64,000 nucleotides of DNA from Prorocentrum cordatum (Eukaryota > Sar > Dinophyceae > Prorocentrales > Prorocentraceae), in the NCBI GenBank assembly GCA_963575745.1, contig CAUYUJ010015713.1, forward strand, positions 211,336 to 275,335, read 5' to 3'. The notes beneath the pieces were generated by a model. The model ran no database searches. It saw only the letters and a program-made list of their open reading frames with translations, and was not told the DNA's origin. Of this stretch, positions 9,480-20,029 are shown piece by piece. How positions within the stretch are numbered: position 1 is the stretch's first letter; each line of letters begins with the position of its first letter. The translations under genes and the position numbers were made by a program.

Positions 9480-10070
9480 TGAATGCCTTTTCGGGAATCC
9501 TCTTGAGGCTTCTTGGGGGTCTCTTGGGAGCCTCTTGGAGGCCTCTTGGGCGCCTCTTGGGGACGTCTTGGCACCTCTTGGGGCGCTTTTGGGGGCTGTA
9601 GGGGCGCTCTTGAGGCCATCTTGGAGGGAGTCGATCAAGCAAGAGGGGAGCTCCAATTAGCCTCCCCCCTCGGGAGCCCCATAAATCGCCTCTTGGGCCC
9701 CTCTTGGAGCGCTCTTGGAGCGCTTTTGGGGCTGTCTTGGGGCTCTCTTGCGCCTCTCGTGGGGCCCTTTTGGGCCATCTTGAAGCCATATTGAGGCCTC
9801 GGATGTCCATCGTAAGCGAAAAGGCGAGAAAGCAACAAACATTGTTTGTCCTTAGGTTCTGGGACGATTTTGGCCTCGTCGGGGCCTCCTTAGGGAGCTC
9901 TTTGGCCACTTGGAGCCGTCTTGGGATCGTCTTGGGGCCTCTTGGAGCATCTTGGGAGCCATCGTGAGCGATCTTGCGCTATCTTGAGCCATCTTGGAGC
10001 TCATCTTGGGCTCTCTGAGGCGCTTTTGAAGCCATCTTTGGCCATCTTGGACGCTCCAACGCGCCGCGGC
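9480..10070. repeat. GGCCTCTTGGG-type minisatellite, second locus
   Basis: Irregular tandem blocks of CTCTTGGGGCCTCTTGG with GCCATCTTG variants, like 280-1050. 10071-10310 that follows has no recognisable gene. Confidence 0.7.
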
Positions 10071-10324
10071 CCCCCCCCGTCCAGGTCCAGGGAAGGGGGT
10101 AGGGGGAGGGGTAAACCCCTCCCCAAGGGGGAAGAGGGAGGGGTGGAAGAGGATCTGCTCTAGACCACCTACGCCCAGAGGGCTGGTGGGATTTATCGGC
10201 TTCTTCAGATTTCTTGGGCAATACCATGGTCAGTTCCAAATCGTCCCCATCTGCGGGAAAGCCAAGGAAACCTGATATTCAGAATATGGAAGAATCCGGG
10301 GGAGGGGAACCTTTTTGGAGTCAC

Positions 10325-10360
10325 CTTTGAAATCCCTGGGAATCGATTCCAAGGGATTCC
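10325..10360. repeat. Palindromic ATCGAT element, third copy
   Basis: Left context TCACCTTTGAAATCC and centre GGGAATCGATTCC match the unit at 8700-8741. The right arm has a C to A change (CCAAGGG), so the palindrome is imperfect. Confidence 0.75.
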
Positions 10361-10409
10361 TAAAGTATTGGTTTAGACGGGGCGCGCGGGGGGAAACGTC
10401 TCTTACCTC

Positions 10410-10429
10410 CCTTGGAATCGATTCCAAGG
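10410..10429. repeat. Palindromic ATCGAT element, fourth copy
   Basis: Perfect 20-bp palindrome CCTTGGAATCGATTCCAAGG, 60 bp from the third copy. The arm change CTGGG to CTTGG is compensated on both sides. Confidence 0.75.
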
Positions 10430-10495
10430 AATCAAGAGTGGCGATCTCAGGCGATGCCCTCTCGGGCCCCAGACGGCCCCAAAGGGGCCCCAAAT

Positions 10496-10692
10496 CGGCG
10501 GCGAGCGAGGGGGGGAAGTGCGAAGGAGAGGGCCTTTTCAGAAGGCGGGACTCCTCAGAAGCCCTCGCGCCCTCTGGGAGGTGTCCTCTGTCTTCGGGGG
10601 GAAGGCTTAGGCAGCTTCTCAGAAGGCCAGGGGACTTCCGAACCTTCTGAGAAGGCCTTCTCCTTCTCACTTCCCCCCCAGGCTCGCCCCGC
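10496..10692. mobile_element. MITE-A copy 1
   Basis: Left end GCGGCGAGCGAGGGGGG...AAGTG; right end CACTTCCCCCCCAGGCTCGCC: inverted termini of about 40 bp enclosing AAGGCCTT-rich inner stems and an AGAAGGC..CTTCTG core. Further copies at 14174-14372 and 34496-34696, and partial copies near 10866-11040 and 14435-14555, make this a dispersed family. No transposase is encoded. Confidence 0.75.
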
Positions 10693-10865
10693 CTAGAATC
10701 CCTCTCGCAACCGTCCTGGGGCCCAGCGGGGGCCCGCTGTGCTCTTCTTATGCACGGCGCGAGGAGGTCAAAGATGCCCTACAGTGACCGCGGAGCAGCG
10801 CAGAACATGCGTTTTCGGGTGTCCGCGCGGACGTCCGAGCGCGTCTTGCTTTCCCCCAAGGTCGG

Positions 10866-11040
10866 CGGCACGCAGGGGGGGGGGAAGTGAGAGAGGCAGG
10901 CCTCCTCGGAAGGCGGCGGGGCTTTTCAGAACCGTCGGAGGAGCCCCGTGCGGCTTCGCTGGAGACCTGGGGAGCTCCTCGGGAGGCCCGGAAGCCTCCT
11001 GAGCCTTCCTGCGACGGCGCCCCGCCCCCCTCTCTGCCCG
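10866..11040. mobile_element. MITE-A, diverged copy
   Basis: GGCGGCACGCAGGGGGG...AAGTGAGAGAGGC resembles the MITE-A left end and is followed by the same CCTCCTCGGAAGGCGGCGGGG segment as the 34.5-kb copy. The right end is poorly conserved. 11041-11215 holds no gene. Confidence 0.5.
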
Positions 11041-11214
11041 TCCCCCCTGTCGTGGGCAAACAACATGTATTTTTAGGCGCGGCCTCGCGGGCTGGGCCCC
11101 TGGGCTGCGACCCCGCGGATACGGAGCGTTTTTTCGCGACTTCCCGCGCGGAGCGCATCCGTGCGTCCGCGTACGTATCCCCGGGATCGCGCCCCGCGGG
11201 GGGTTGATTGGGAT

Positions 11215-11850
<636 letters not shown>

Positions 11851-11859
11851 CATGATGAT

Positions 11860-11990
11860 GTGTTCGCCGCTCGTGACCCTGGGAACGCCGACGAAGAGGG
11901 GGAGCTGGCGGCCAAGGAGCGCGGCCTCTCGGAGGAGCGGGACCAGGTGTCAGGGGAGGACAGATCATCTCGACCCCCAGTGAAGGCGCG
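11860..11990 (+). CDS. Possible coiled-coil exon (weak)
   Basis: Directly after the microsatellite, frame 1 encodes an acidic/helical segment NADEEGELAAKERGLSEER followed by DQVSGED. Composition matches the other coiled-coil islands on this strand (12.9, 19.2, 20.0, 24.3 and 25.2 kb), so it may be an exon of the same gene. No splice sites can be fixed, and the upstream GAG repeat could simply have supplied the Glu-rich frame. Confidence 0.25.
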
Positions 11991-12039
11991 CTCGTGAGTC
12001 GGCGGGCACTCGGCCTTCGTCGGGCGCGAATACCATACA

Positions 12040-12455
12040 CACAGCCACAAGCACAAACACAAAACACATACACACACACTCAAACACACACAAGCACAGA
12101 GACAAGCACCATCACACACAAGCACACACAACACACAAACACTAACACAAACACACAACACATAAACACAAACCCAAGCACAAGCACTATAGCACAACAG
12201 CACAAACACAAACACAAACAAGCATGTGCGCACACGCATACACAACACACACAACACACACACACACGACACAACACAGCACACATACACAAACACAACA
12301 CACAACACACAACACACAACACACACAACACACAACACACAACATACATACACAACACACAACACGCACAACACACAACACACATACCCGACACACACAC
12401 ACACAACACACACACACACCACACAACACACACACAACACACACACACACGTCTC
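12040..12455. repeat. ACACA microsatellite
   Basis: CA/ACA-rich low-complexity tract. Frames read Thr/His/Gln on + and Cys/Val on -; not coding. Confidence 0.95.
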
Positions 12456-12644
12456 CGCAGCCCCTTCTCCGAATACACGTCTGGGAGTACGGAAGTACGG
12501 CGCAAGCCCTGGCAGCGGGTTGCTGGACGTGGCCCGCCGCGGCGCCGATCCCCGCAGCCGGCGTTCACGGAGCAGTCCTCGGCGTTTACGCAGCACCCCT
12601 GCCCTGCTCGATCCGCCCCCTCCAGATGCGCTTTTACCCGAGGG

Positions 12645-12880
12645 CTTTTCTTGTCGGGGTTCTGTGGAGATCGTGGCGCGCGCACACCACAAATTAATGG
12701 ACGTCCTGAGTCTCAGGCAGGACTGGACTTCGGCTGTGGTTTGTTTCTGCAGGGCTTTGGGTGGCTTTGCTGTGGAGATCGCGACGCTCGCACACCAAAA
12801 AACGAGTGGGCGTCCTGGGGCCTCCGGGCCTGGTCTCTCGTGGCAGGTCCCCTGTGGACGGGCCTCCGCTGCGGGGCGGG
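12645..12880. repeat. Diverged tandem duplication of about 115 bp
   Basis: The segment CTGTGGAGATCG(T/C)G(G/A)CGC.CGCACACCA recurs 110-120 bp later with GACGTCCTGAG / GGCGTCCTGGG downstream of it. The two copies are next to each other and upstream of the 12.9-kb coiled-coil island. 12456-12644 contains no recognised gene. Confidence 0.55.
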
Positions 12881-12895
12881 TGGCTGGGCCCTCCG

Positions 12896-13048
12896 AGGTG
12901 GCGCAGCTCTGCGCCGAGGCGGAGCGGCTGCAGGCCCGAGGGGACGAGGCGCTCGCGCGCCTCGAGGGCCAGCGGCTGGAGGCCGACGGCCTCCGAGAGC
13001 AGCTGGCGGCGGCCAGCCGGCAGCAGGAGGACCGCCTCCCCTCGGGCG
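12896..13048 (+). CDS. Coiled-coil-encoding exon candidate
   Basis: Frame 1 encodes VAQLCAEAERLQARGDEALA followed by RLEGQRLEADGLREQLAAAS and RQQED, a heptad-like Leu/Glu/Arg/Ala pattern typical of a coiled coil, then runs into a CTC microsatellite. It has neither a credible start nor a credible stop, so it is best read as an internal exon. Similar islands on the same strand at about 19.24, 20.03, 24.27 and 25.23 kb suggest one long coiled-coil gene (or related genes) with repeat-filled introns. The protein family cannot be named from coiled coil alone. Confidence 0.5.
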
Positions 13049-13560
13049 TCCTCCTCCTCCTCCCTATCCTCCTCCTTATCCTCCTCCTTATCCTCCTCCT
13101 CCTCCCTATCCTCCTCCTTTTCATAGTCGTCGCGTTGTCCGAAGAAGCGCCGGCTGGCTCTGAGCAGGGGAGGAAGAACCACCCGGGCGTTCGTCAAATG
13201 GCCCCTGGGCATTTGCTGAACCGCCCTGCCCTTTTTGATCCTTCTTGAGGCGCGTTTACTGACGGCTTCGCGTGTGGGGAGGACCGCCTCCCCTCGGGCG
13301 TCCTCCTTGTCCTCCTCCTCCTCCTCCTCGTCCTCCTCCTCCTCCTCTTCTTCTTCGTCTTGTTATTATTATTATTATGATTATTATTATTACTATTACT
13401 ATTAGTATTATTATCATTATTAGTGTTATTAATATGATTATTAGTATGAATAATCATAAGTATTTTTGTTGTTATTATTATTATTAACATTATTATTATT
13501 TTTATTTGTATTATTATGTTATTATTATTATGTTTATTATTATTATTCCTCCTCCTCCTC
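13049..13560. repeat. CTC/CCT and TTA/ATT microsatellites
   Basis: CTCCTC tracts at about 13050-13115 and 13290-13350; ATT/TTA-rich tract 13360-13545. A segment CCGCCTCCCCTCGGGCGTCCT occurs at about 13030 and again at about 13287, so the tract has been duplicated locally. Confidence 0.9.
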
Positions 13561-13744
13561 CCTATCCTCCTCCTTTTCGTATCCCTCGCGTCGCGTCGCC
13601 CGAAGAAGCGCAGGCTGGGGCTGCTCTCTATCTACGTCTACGGCGCGTGGGTCAGCGATGCGTCCCGCTCCCGTGCAGACTCGGCGCGTTCCGTGGCCAG
13701 ATCGGTCGGCACCGGCGCCGTGTGTTGGGGGGTCACTTCCCCGA

Positions 13745-13965
13745 TTCACGGCTCCTCCTCTTTCTCCTCTTCCTCGTCCTCCCTTCCTCCTCCTCCTCCT
13801 CCTCCTCTTCTCGTCCCCTCCTGCTCCTCCTCCTGCTCCTCCTCCTCCCTCCTCTCCTCCTCCTCCTCCTCCTCCCTCCTCCCTCCTCCTCCTCCTCCCT
13901 CCTCTCCTCCTCCTCCTCCTCCTCCCTCCTCCTCCTCCTCCTCCTCCTCCTCCTCCTCGGCCAGA
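13745..13965. repeat. CTC/CCT microsatellite
   Basis: Pyrimidine triplet repeat on +, encoding Ser/Pro/Leu runs in all frames. 13561-13744 and 13966-14170 hold short unique sequence (with a TG and G run at 13986-14020) and no gene I can support. Confidence 0.95.
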
Positions 13966-14173
13966 TCAGGCGGCACCAGTGTCATCTGTGTGTGTGTGTG
14001 TGTGGGGGGGGGGGGGTCGCTTCTCCGATTCACGGCTCTGGCGCCGACGCGCCAGATCCACGGAACCCCAAATCCACGTGGGCGTTTGCCCGAGTCATGG
14101 GGGGACGATACTTCGATACCGTGCACCGTTCGTGCCCCTTTCGGGCCCCAGAGGGCCTCAAAGGGGCCCCAAG

Positions 14174-14372
14174 TCGGCGGCGAGCGAAGGGGGGGGAAGT
14201 GCGAATGAGAAGGCCTTCTCAGAAGGCGGCGGGACTTCTCAGAAGCCCTCGCGCCTTTGAGAGGTTTTCTCTGTCTTCGGGGGGAAGACTTAGAAAGCTT
14301 TTCAGAAGGCCAGGGGACTTCCGAGCCTTCTGAGAAGGCCTTCTCCTTCTCACTTCCCCCAGGCTCGCCGCC
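14174..14372. mobile_element. MITE-A copy 2 (best preserved)
   Basis: Left TCGGCGGCGAGCGAAGGGGG, right CCCCCAGGCTCGCCGCC. Inner inverted arms GAGAAGGCCTTCTCAGAAGGC / GCC..TTCTGAGAAGGCCTTCTC. The flanks TCGGGCCCCAGA...GGGGCCCC on the left and GTCCTGGGACCCAGCGGGGG on the right are also shared with copy 1, so the repeated unit may extend beyond the inverted termini. Confidence 0.8.
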
Positions 14373-14434
14373 AAGAATCCCCCTCGTGACGGTCCTGGGA
14401 CCCAGCGGGGGGCCCCAGAGGCAGAACATTGAAA

Positions 14435-14555
14435 TTGCCGTTGCGACTTCGGGGAAGGCTTCGAACATTTCTCAGAAGGCTGGCGGACTTTCGAGCCTGC
14501 TGAGAAGGCCCGCCCCTGCTCACTTCCCCCCAGGGCTCGCCGCCGACAAAAGCGG
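14435..14555. mobile_element. MITE-A, right half only
   Basis: CTTCGGGGAAGGCTTCGAAC through CTCACTTCCCCCCAGGGCTCG matches the right half of MITE-A. The left half is absent. Confidence 0.6.
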
Positions 14556-14773
14556 ACGGGAGGTGCACGTTTCTTCGCCCCCCCACTCAGCATCGCCCTC
14601 CCATGAGGCGACGCCAGGTCCCACCGGCTCGAAGAACAGAAAACGGCATGCAGTCAACCATGGTAGTAAAGGCTAATTACCCCTGCATCTTTGCCACTTC
14701 GGTATTCGGCATCCTTCGGCATTATGTTGCGCTCCGCACGGAAAACGTCAACATGGCGTTCCAAGTCTTATGT

Positions 14774-14955
14774 CGGGCTTGTCCCTTTACAGGGGGATTT
14801 TCTACGAAAAACACAAAAAAATACCCCCAAAATAATAACAAATAGTTAAAACATAGTCTGGGGACTATTGTTTGCGTATCTTTTGACCTTTTTGGGGTAT
14901 TTTGTGGGTATGCTTTATTTCTCGTCGAAAATCCCCTTGTATGGGGGACAGGCCC
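14774..14955. mobile_element. MITE-B-type foldback (diverged)
   Basis: Starts GTCGGGCTTGTCCCTTTACAG and ends with ATCCCCTTGTATGGGGGACAG / GCCCC. The arms pair over about 65 bp, and the A/T-rich middle carries ATAGTCTGGGGACTATT as in other MITE-B copies. See 20241-20402 for the canonical copy. Confidence 0.6.
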
Positions 14956-15708
14956 CACATAATCCAAGTCCCTTGCATCCCTACCGCGCATCCTTACTAT
15001 CCTGGCCGAGCATAGACGTGACTCGTCGACGGTCCGCGCGCCCCTGGAGGGCTCCGCGTGCTGGTGGGGGGTGGCTCCAGCGCAGAGCCCAGACGTCCGC
15101 GCGAGCTGCTGAAAGTTTCTGCTCGTGTTGCTTTTTGTTTGTGTAGTTTTTTGTTTGTGTAGTGTCGAAAGTTGATGTTTGTGTAGAACGTTCATGTTTG
15201 TGTAGAAAGTTGATGTGTTTGTGTGTGTATGTTTGTGTTGGAAGCTTATGCTTGTGTAGTTTTTGTTTGCCGCCTCCATTCAGGGGTAACGATAGGGGGG
15301 AGAGGCATAAGGGGGGGATGCATCGACACCCAATCGCCCAGGGAGGTGCGGATTCACTACCGGAGGCCTATCGCCGATCCATCGGCGATGCATCGCCGAT
15401 TCCAGGTGGGTGTTTCCCCCCCTATCCCTCTCCCGCCCTACTGTTGCCCCTCAGTCATGAGGGGGTATGTGAAGTCCTTGGGGCCGGGACGGTGTGGGCA
15501 TAGGCCGGCCGCATGAGGTGGCCCACCACCAAAAAGAAACATCATAGCCTCTACGCTGGCACACAAGACTGATCCGTTGACAGACCCAATCCATGTTCCC
15601 TCCATTGGCATCAGGTTTATGCGGAGAGGCAGCATGCTCTTCCCTCGCGTCGTGAAAAAAGCGACGCATGTTTTTGTGTATGTTCTGCCTCTGGAGGTCC
15701 TCGCTGGG
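14956..15708. other. No gene recognised; short TTTGTGTAG and GATGCATC-type repeats
   Basis: 15130-15265 is a run of GTTTGTGTAG / AGTTGATGTTTGTGTAG variants. About 15366-15405 has GCCGATCCATCGGCGATGCA-type palindromic repeats, related to 33100-33255. The rest shows no believable coding sequence. Confidence 0.5.
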
Positions 15709-16150
15709 CGGGGCTAGGACAAGGACACATCAGTTCCAGAGCGTTCCAGAACGCTCTTGGAGTGACCCGGAGCGCTCTGAGACGAACTCGGCGCCCTATA
15801 CATCGCTCAGAGTCGCCGGATCTCTGAGGTTTATGATTTGTCCCTGTCCGATTTTGTCCTCGTCTTGGCTTCGTCTTAGTGAACGAAACGACTCAGCATG
15901 AAAAGCCGGTCCCGGGGAACGGGCCCCAGAGCCAAGGGGAGCCACGTTGCAAACAAAAGTCACTACGTCGGACTTGTGGGGAGCGGGTTGCTGAGGATCG
16001 CTATGCATTGAAGAGGAGATCAGACGGGGCTAGGACGAGGACAAGTCCGTTTCAGGGCGCTCAGGAACGCGAGCGTTCCGGAGCGCTCTGAAAAGGCCGC
16101 GGCTCTCGATGCATCTTCCCGAGCCGCCGGATCTCAGAGATTCTCGATTT
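15709..16150. repeat. Dispersed direct duplication (two copies of about 130-150 bp)
   Basis: GGGGCTAGGAC(A/G)AGGACA and a GCGTTCC.GAACGCTC / GAGCGTTCCGGAGCGCTCT block, then GCCGGATCTC.GAGATT, occur in the same order at about 15713-15830 and 16027-16145. Each contains short GAACGC/GCGTTC palindromes. Confidence 0.6.
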
Positions 16151-16581
16151 TTCCTCACCCGACGTTACCCATCGGTCGTTGAAAGTAGGTATTTTTGGAT
16201 TCCCAGATTCCAATCTGTTTTCAGCGCCCTCCTACTTCAAGAGTTCAGTGGTTCTCCCTCTTCCCTCCTCTTCAGGAGGCGGGCTGAAATCCAAACTATT
16301 TCCAACGCCTTCCTGCTTCATGTTTCTACCCATTTCTTCCGACCGATGGGTATCCTCGTTCTGGCCTCGTCTTCGAAGAGAGCGGCGAGCATGATCTCCT
16401 GAGCTCCGCGCGGACGTCGTGGGTCGTCGAAGGACCCCCCCCTCCCTGGCGCGGGGGGGCCCCGCGCCCCCCCCCCGCAGAAGTCCGCGCGGACGTCCGA
16501 GCGTGTTATTCTGCAGCTCTCCTCCCGATCAACCAGGTCGCTTGGCATCGGCGAGGGCCATCGAGGAGCATCTGGGCTTAG

Positions 16582-16650
16582 GTCAGGCATGTCCCTCCTA
16601 CAGGAGGAAGATTCAAAGATAGTCAAAAGGTAGTCCAGGGACAATTTTGG
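16582..16650 (+). mobile_element. MITE-B left end
   Basis: GTCAGGCATGTCCCTCCTACAGGAGGA followed by TCAAAGATAGTCAAAAGGTAGTCCAGGGACAA matches the canonical copy at 20241. The right end is missing. An open frame ending RAIEEHLGL runs up to it; 16161-16580 otherwise has no gene I can support. Confidence 0.6.
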
Positions 16651-16689
16651 ACTTGTTTTGACTCTCTTGGACCCTTTTCTGGCCCTTTT

Positions 16690-17175
16690 TACCTAACAGC
16701 GAAGACTGATAGGTTTCTAGTAGTGTCAAAAGAGAGCATCTTGACTCCCCAGGGGGGTCTGGGCAGGATCCGGGGAGAATCCGCGGAAGTCGTTTTCAGC
16801 AAACAGTTACACACTTCGTGGTCTTCGAGGTCCCAGAACTCCATGCCCGGGCCACATTCTGAATGCCCGGAGCCAACTGTAGGCCACTTCGTGGTCTTCG
16901 AATTCCCAGAACTCCATTCCTGGGCATGATTTGGAAGGCTCGGAGCCAACTGTAGGCCACTTCGTGGTCTTCGAATTCCCAGAATTCCACTCGTGGGCAT
17001 GATTTTGACTGCCCGGAGCCAACTGTAGGCCACTTCGTGGTCTTCGAATTCCCAGAACTCCATTCCTGGGCATGATTTGGAATGCTCGGAGCCAACTGTA
17101 GGCCACTTCGTGGTCTTCGAGTTCCCAGAATTCCATTCCCGGGCCACATTTTCAATGCCCGGAGCCAATTGTAGG
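16690..17175. repeat. 73-bp minisatellite, first locus
   Basis: Five units of exactly 73-bp spacing (GAGCCAACTGTAGGCCACTT at 16870, 16943, 17016, 17089 and 17162). The 100-bp leader CCTAACAGCGAAGACTGATA...GGGGGGTC and the unit itself recur at 37361-38200. GAG/GAC microsatellite follows to about 17320. Confidence 0.9.
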
Positions 17176-17381
17176 AGGATCAGGGGCAAGAGCACGAGGA
17201 GGAGGAGGACGAGCACGAGGAGGAGGAGGAGGAGCAGGAGAAGGAGGACGAGCAGGAGGAGGAGGAGGAGGACGAGGACTCCTACATGCGAGGACGAGCA
17301 GGAGGACGAGCGACTGCGAGGACTCCAGAATTCTACACCAGGATTCCTACATGAATCTCAAGGGCAATGCTTCCAGATATG

Positions 17382-17465
17382 CTTGTACACATCGCTGTTA
17401 GGTTGATTTGCCGGGATAATCTTTTCGTCCAGAATCCGCCTGTAGGAGGACAGGCCCGACTAACT
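17382..17465. mobile_element. MITE-B right end
   Basis: TTGCCGGGATAATCTTTTCG then ATCCGCCTGTAGGAGGACAGGCCCGACTA matches the right terminus of the family. The preceding CGCTGTTAGGTTG.TTTGCCGGGATAAT is shared with 58695-58725. 17466-17670 has no recognised gene. Confidence 0.6.
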
Positions 17466-17670
17466 CTGGGCCCTCCTGCGAGAAAATACAGTCGGGGCGC
17501 TGAAGAAGGAGCTCTTTTCGTTGGCGAGGGGCTCCGTGCTCCTGAACTGTTGCGCAGTTTGCCTCAGGTTGTCCTCAGGTGTTCGATGGGAGGTCGAAGT
17601 TTAACTTCTGGGGAAAAGGAGCCTCGTTCCTCATTCAGGGTTCCTTAGGTCAGCGCCCCGACTGTACACT

Positions 17671-17800
17671 AAAGTCGGGCAAAAATAGTCTAGGGACGAT
17701 TTTCCTAGTATTGTTTGCCATGCTTGAATATGTTCTGGGCCTGTTTTAACATGTTGTCGAACATCCGCCTGTAGGGGGGCATGCCCGACCTAACTGTACA
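17671..17800. mobile_element. MITE-B, near-complete copy
   Basis: Left AAAGTCGGGC, inner ATAGTCTAGGGACGATTTT and ATTGTTTG, right CCGCCTGTAGGGGGGCATGCCCGACCTAACTGTA. About 120 bp long with imperfect inverted ends. Confidence 0.65.
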
Positions 17801-17870
17801 CGCACGAGGCCGACAACTGCACGGGGAGTGGGCGCCCGAGCGATGGCGAGGCCGCCCCCCCCCTGGGGAG
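17797..17870. repeat. Dispersed 65-bp fragment (copies at about 18689 and 34349)
   Basis: ACACGCACGA..CCGACAACTGCA.GGGGAGTGGGCGCCCGAGCGATGGCGAG-type sequence occurs three times in the window (17797, 18689, 34349) with substitutions. Function unknown. Confidence 0.5.
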
Positions 17871-17938
17871 GGGCGTGGAAGCACACTTGCGCGCCGCGGC
17901 CTGGGCTGGGGAGCCAACACTGGAAGTGAACTCTCTCG

Positions 17939-18101
17939 GGTGTTGCTAGAAGTGCCCCTGGCCCAAGGTGCCCCCAGGATTTCCAAGGAGGCCCCCACGG
18001 CCTCCAGAGCACCCCTCACGAGGCCCAGAGGGCCCAAGGGGGCTCCGAAATTGAGCGGAAAGCTGGGGGCACCTCGGGCCAGGGGCACTTCTAGCAACAC
18101 C
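17939..18101. repeat. Foldback with 37-bp nearly perfect arms
   Basis: Left arm 17939-17975 (GGTGTTGCTAGAAGTGCCCC...) and right arm 18065-18101 are inverse complements with one mismatch, separated by 89 bp. Arms this well matched imply recent origin or ongoing conversion. Confidence 0.9.
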
Positions 18102-18318
18102 GGACTCTCAAGCTTTCGCCAGGCCCGCGCAGTGTCCACAAGAGCAAGAGTGCAGCTGAGCACAGGAGGGCGTGCAGGCAGTTGCGGAGAGCTCGGGACC
18201 TGCAGAGCATTGACGGCGCGACCGCCACATCTGCAAGTGGCCCGGGAGCCCGCGCGCCATGCTCACGAGCGTTGCTCCACCCCGGCGGGCGTGGGCAGGG
18301 GGCGCGCACACTTGCGCT

Positions 18319-18463
18319 GGAGGCGACGATGAGGGCGAATAGCCCAGGGGGGGGGGGGCAATACATGTATCCAGGGGTGCCGATGATCTCTGTCTTCGAC
18401 AAGGCTCGCGGGCGAATGCGTGTAATGCCCGCCCCTGGGCTATTCGCCTCTATCGTCGCCGCC
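18319..18463. repeat. Foldback with about 40-bp arms
   Basis: Left 18319-18360 (GGAGGCGACGATGAGGGCGA...) pairs with right 18424-18463 (...TATTCGCCTCTATCGTCGCC) around a 60-bp loop that holds a G12 run. Only a few mismatches. Confidence 0.8.
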
Positions 18464-18815
18464 GATTGCCCGTCGCGGCCTGGGCCCGGGAGCCGCCCTC
18501 CTCCGGGAGGGGGGGCGGCGTGGGTGCGCGCAGGTGGCCGTGCGTCGCGGGTGTGCGGTGCGCGGGGGCCGTCGTTCTCTCATGCCCTGCTCTGCCGATC
18601 AGCGCGGGCTCTCCCCCCCCGGCGTGTGCATTTTTTATCGGCACGGGCCATCGAGGAGCATTTGTGTTCACGTTGCGAAAAAATACACGCACGAATCCGG
18701 CAAACGCACAGGGAATGGACGTCCAAGCGATGGCGAGTCTCCCCCCCTCCTCCATGGAGTAGGTCTTGGCTGTTTCTCGCGCTTGTCTCAGGCAGGCGGA
18801 GTCTCCCCCATGGGT
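18464..18815. other. No gene recognised
   Basis: GC-rich sequence. Contains the second 65-bp dispersed fragment (18689-18755) and CTCTGCCGATCAGCGCGGGC, which recurs at 20453 and 24470 upstream of related repeats. Confidence 0.5.
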
Positions 18816-19090
18816 CGGAGGTTGGTAGAACTCCTACCCTGACACGTCGATTAAGGAATTGGCAGTTTTCGGTTCGCGAGAGGGCGTCGCGGCCGTCATT
18901 TTTGCGGGTCCAGGTCCGTCGGTTTCGGTTCCAGGCCGTTTTCATTAAGGGGAGGTTTACTAAGGGAGGTTTGTCCAACGCCGAATAGGATGCATTTGGT
19001 AAACAGTCGCATCAAGCAGAGGTCTGGAGCCAGACCCCCCCCCTCCCCCCCTTCCGCCCAATGTTGACACGCCGAAGACGAAGAAAACGT
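18816..19090. repeat. Dispersed repeat R330, copy 1
   Basis: GGTCGGAGGTTGGTAGA.CTCCTACCCTGACACG, then TTTTCGGTTCGCGAGAGGGC, GTCCAGGTCCGTCGGTTTCGG, AGTCGCAT.AAGCA and CCCAATGTTGACACGCCGAA, in that order; the same order is found at 20500-20840. Sequence near 24600-24720 is a weak third copy. Confidence 0.75.
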
Positions 19091-19239
19091 TCACGAGCTA
19101 AGCGACCCAGACGAAATATGGTTGTGAAGAGGAGCGGGTCTGGACGTCGTTCGCCGTTTTCTGCCTCCACGGGCCTCTTGGGGAGAGCCTCGGAGTCCAG
19201 GCCCCGTCCTGCTCGGGGCCCCTCCTTGCCCCGCGGCAG

Positions 19240-19333
19240 CGGGAGGACGTCTCGCAGGAGGAGGTGGCGAAACTGCGCGCGGACGTGGAGAAGGGCAAGG
19301 CGGTCGCCCGCAAGATCCACGAGAAGTCCCAGG
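19240..19333 (+). CDS. Coiled-coil-encoding exon candidate
   Basis: After CCCCGCGGCAG (possible 3' splice site) the frame reads REDVSQEEVAKLRADVEKGK then AVARKIHEKSQ, a clear amphipathic helix. It is open for only about 31 codons before unrelated sequence. It has the same strand and composition as the other islands. There is no start or stop codon, so it would be an internal exon; GA after CCCAG could be a non-canonical donor of the sort dinoflagellates use, but this is a guess. Confidence 0.4.
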
Positions 19334-19518
19334 ATATTTGTTATTCCAACCTGCCGTTGGTTTCTTGTTTGGGGTAGAGCATCGCGGCCTGCAGCCTTCC
19401 TCCTCACGCCTACCTCCTGTTCTCGTTCTCTCCCCTTTCCTCCTTTCTCCTCCTCTCTTCCTACTACCTCCTACTCATCTCTTTAGTTATGGTGCCTACT
19501 GTATCCTAGTTGCGGTGT

Positions 19519-19850
19519 GCCGAAACTGTTGCCAACTTCGAAGGCTGCTGGTGGGCCCAGCGCAGTGACGTCACATGGGGATTCAGATTTATCAGACCTC
19601 GCCTTCCCTGGGGGGCTGAGAACTGCGAAACCGTCGCCACTTTCGAGGGCTGCTGGTGGGCCCATCGCAGTGACCTCATACGGGGATCTCACATCAGACC
19701 TCGCCTTTTCTGGGGGGCTGCGAACTGCGAGACCGTCGCCATTTTCGAGGGGATCTCACGTCAGACCTCGCCTTCCCTTGGGGGCTGCGAACTGCGAGAC
19801 TGTCGCCACTTTCGAGAGCTTCTGGTGGGCTCAGTGCAGTGACGCCATGC
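19519..19850. repeat. Four tandem units of about 106 bp
   Basis: Units contain GAAACCGTCGCCACTTTCGA, GGCTGCTGGTGGGCCCA.CGCAGTGAC and ATCAGACCTCGCCTT.CCTGGGGGGCTG. The third unit has lost its middle third. 19334-19518 has no gene I can support. Confidence 0.85.
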
Positions 19851-20029
19851 GGAGATTCAGATTCGACCTAGGCGGGGGGAGGAAGAAATGATCGTGCGAC
19901 GTACACGCCCCGTCTGCACCAAGCGACACGGGGAGGCGGCCCAAAAGCTTGCATGGACAGCAGCCGCTCGGGAGGCAGGGCGGCAGGCGGGGGAGAGGGG
20001 GGGAGAGGAGGCAGCAGAGCTCTGCTTTA

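Noticed and set aside
9145-9909. Long open frames rich in Glu/Arg or Ser/Pro/Leu on both strands
   Set aside because: They follow directly from GAG/CTC triplet repeats and change character exactly at the microsatellite edges.
11994-13163. 389-codon + frame and 424-codon - frame across the ACACA tract
   Set aside because: Thr/His or Cys/Val low complexity from the CA repeat; only the 12896-13048 island has protein-like composition.
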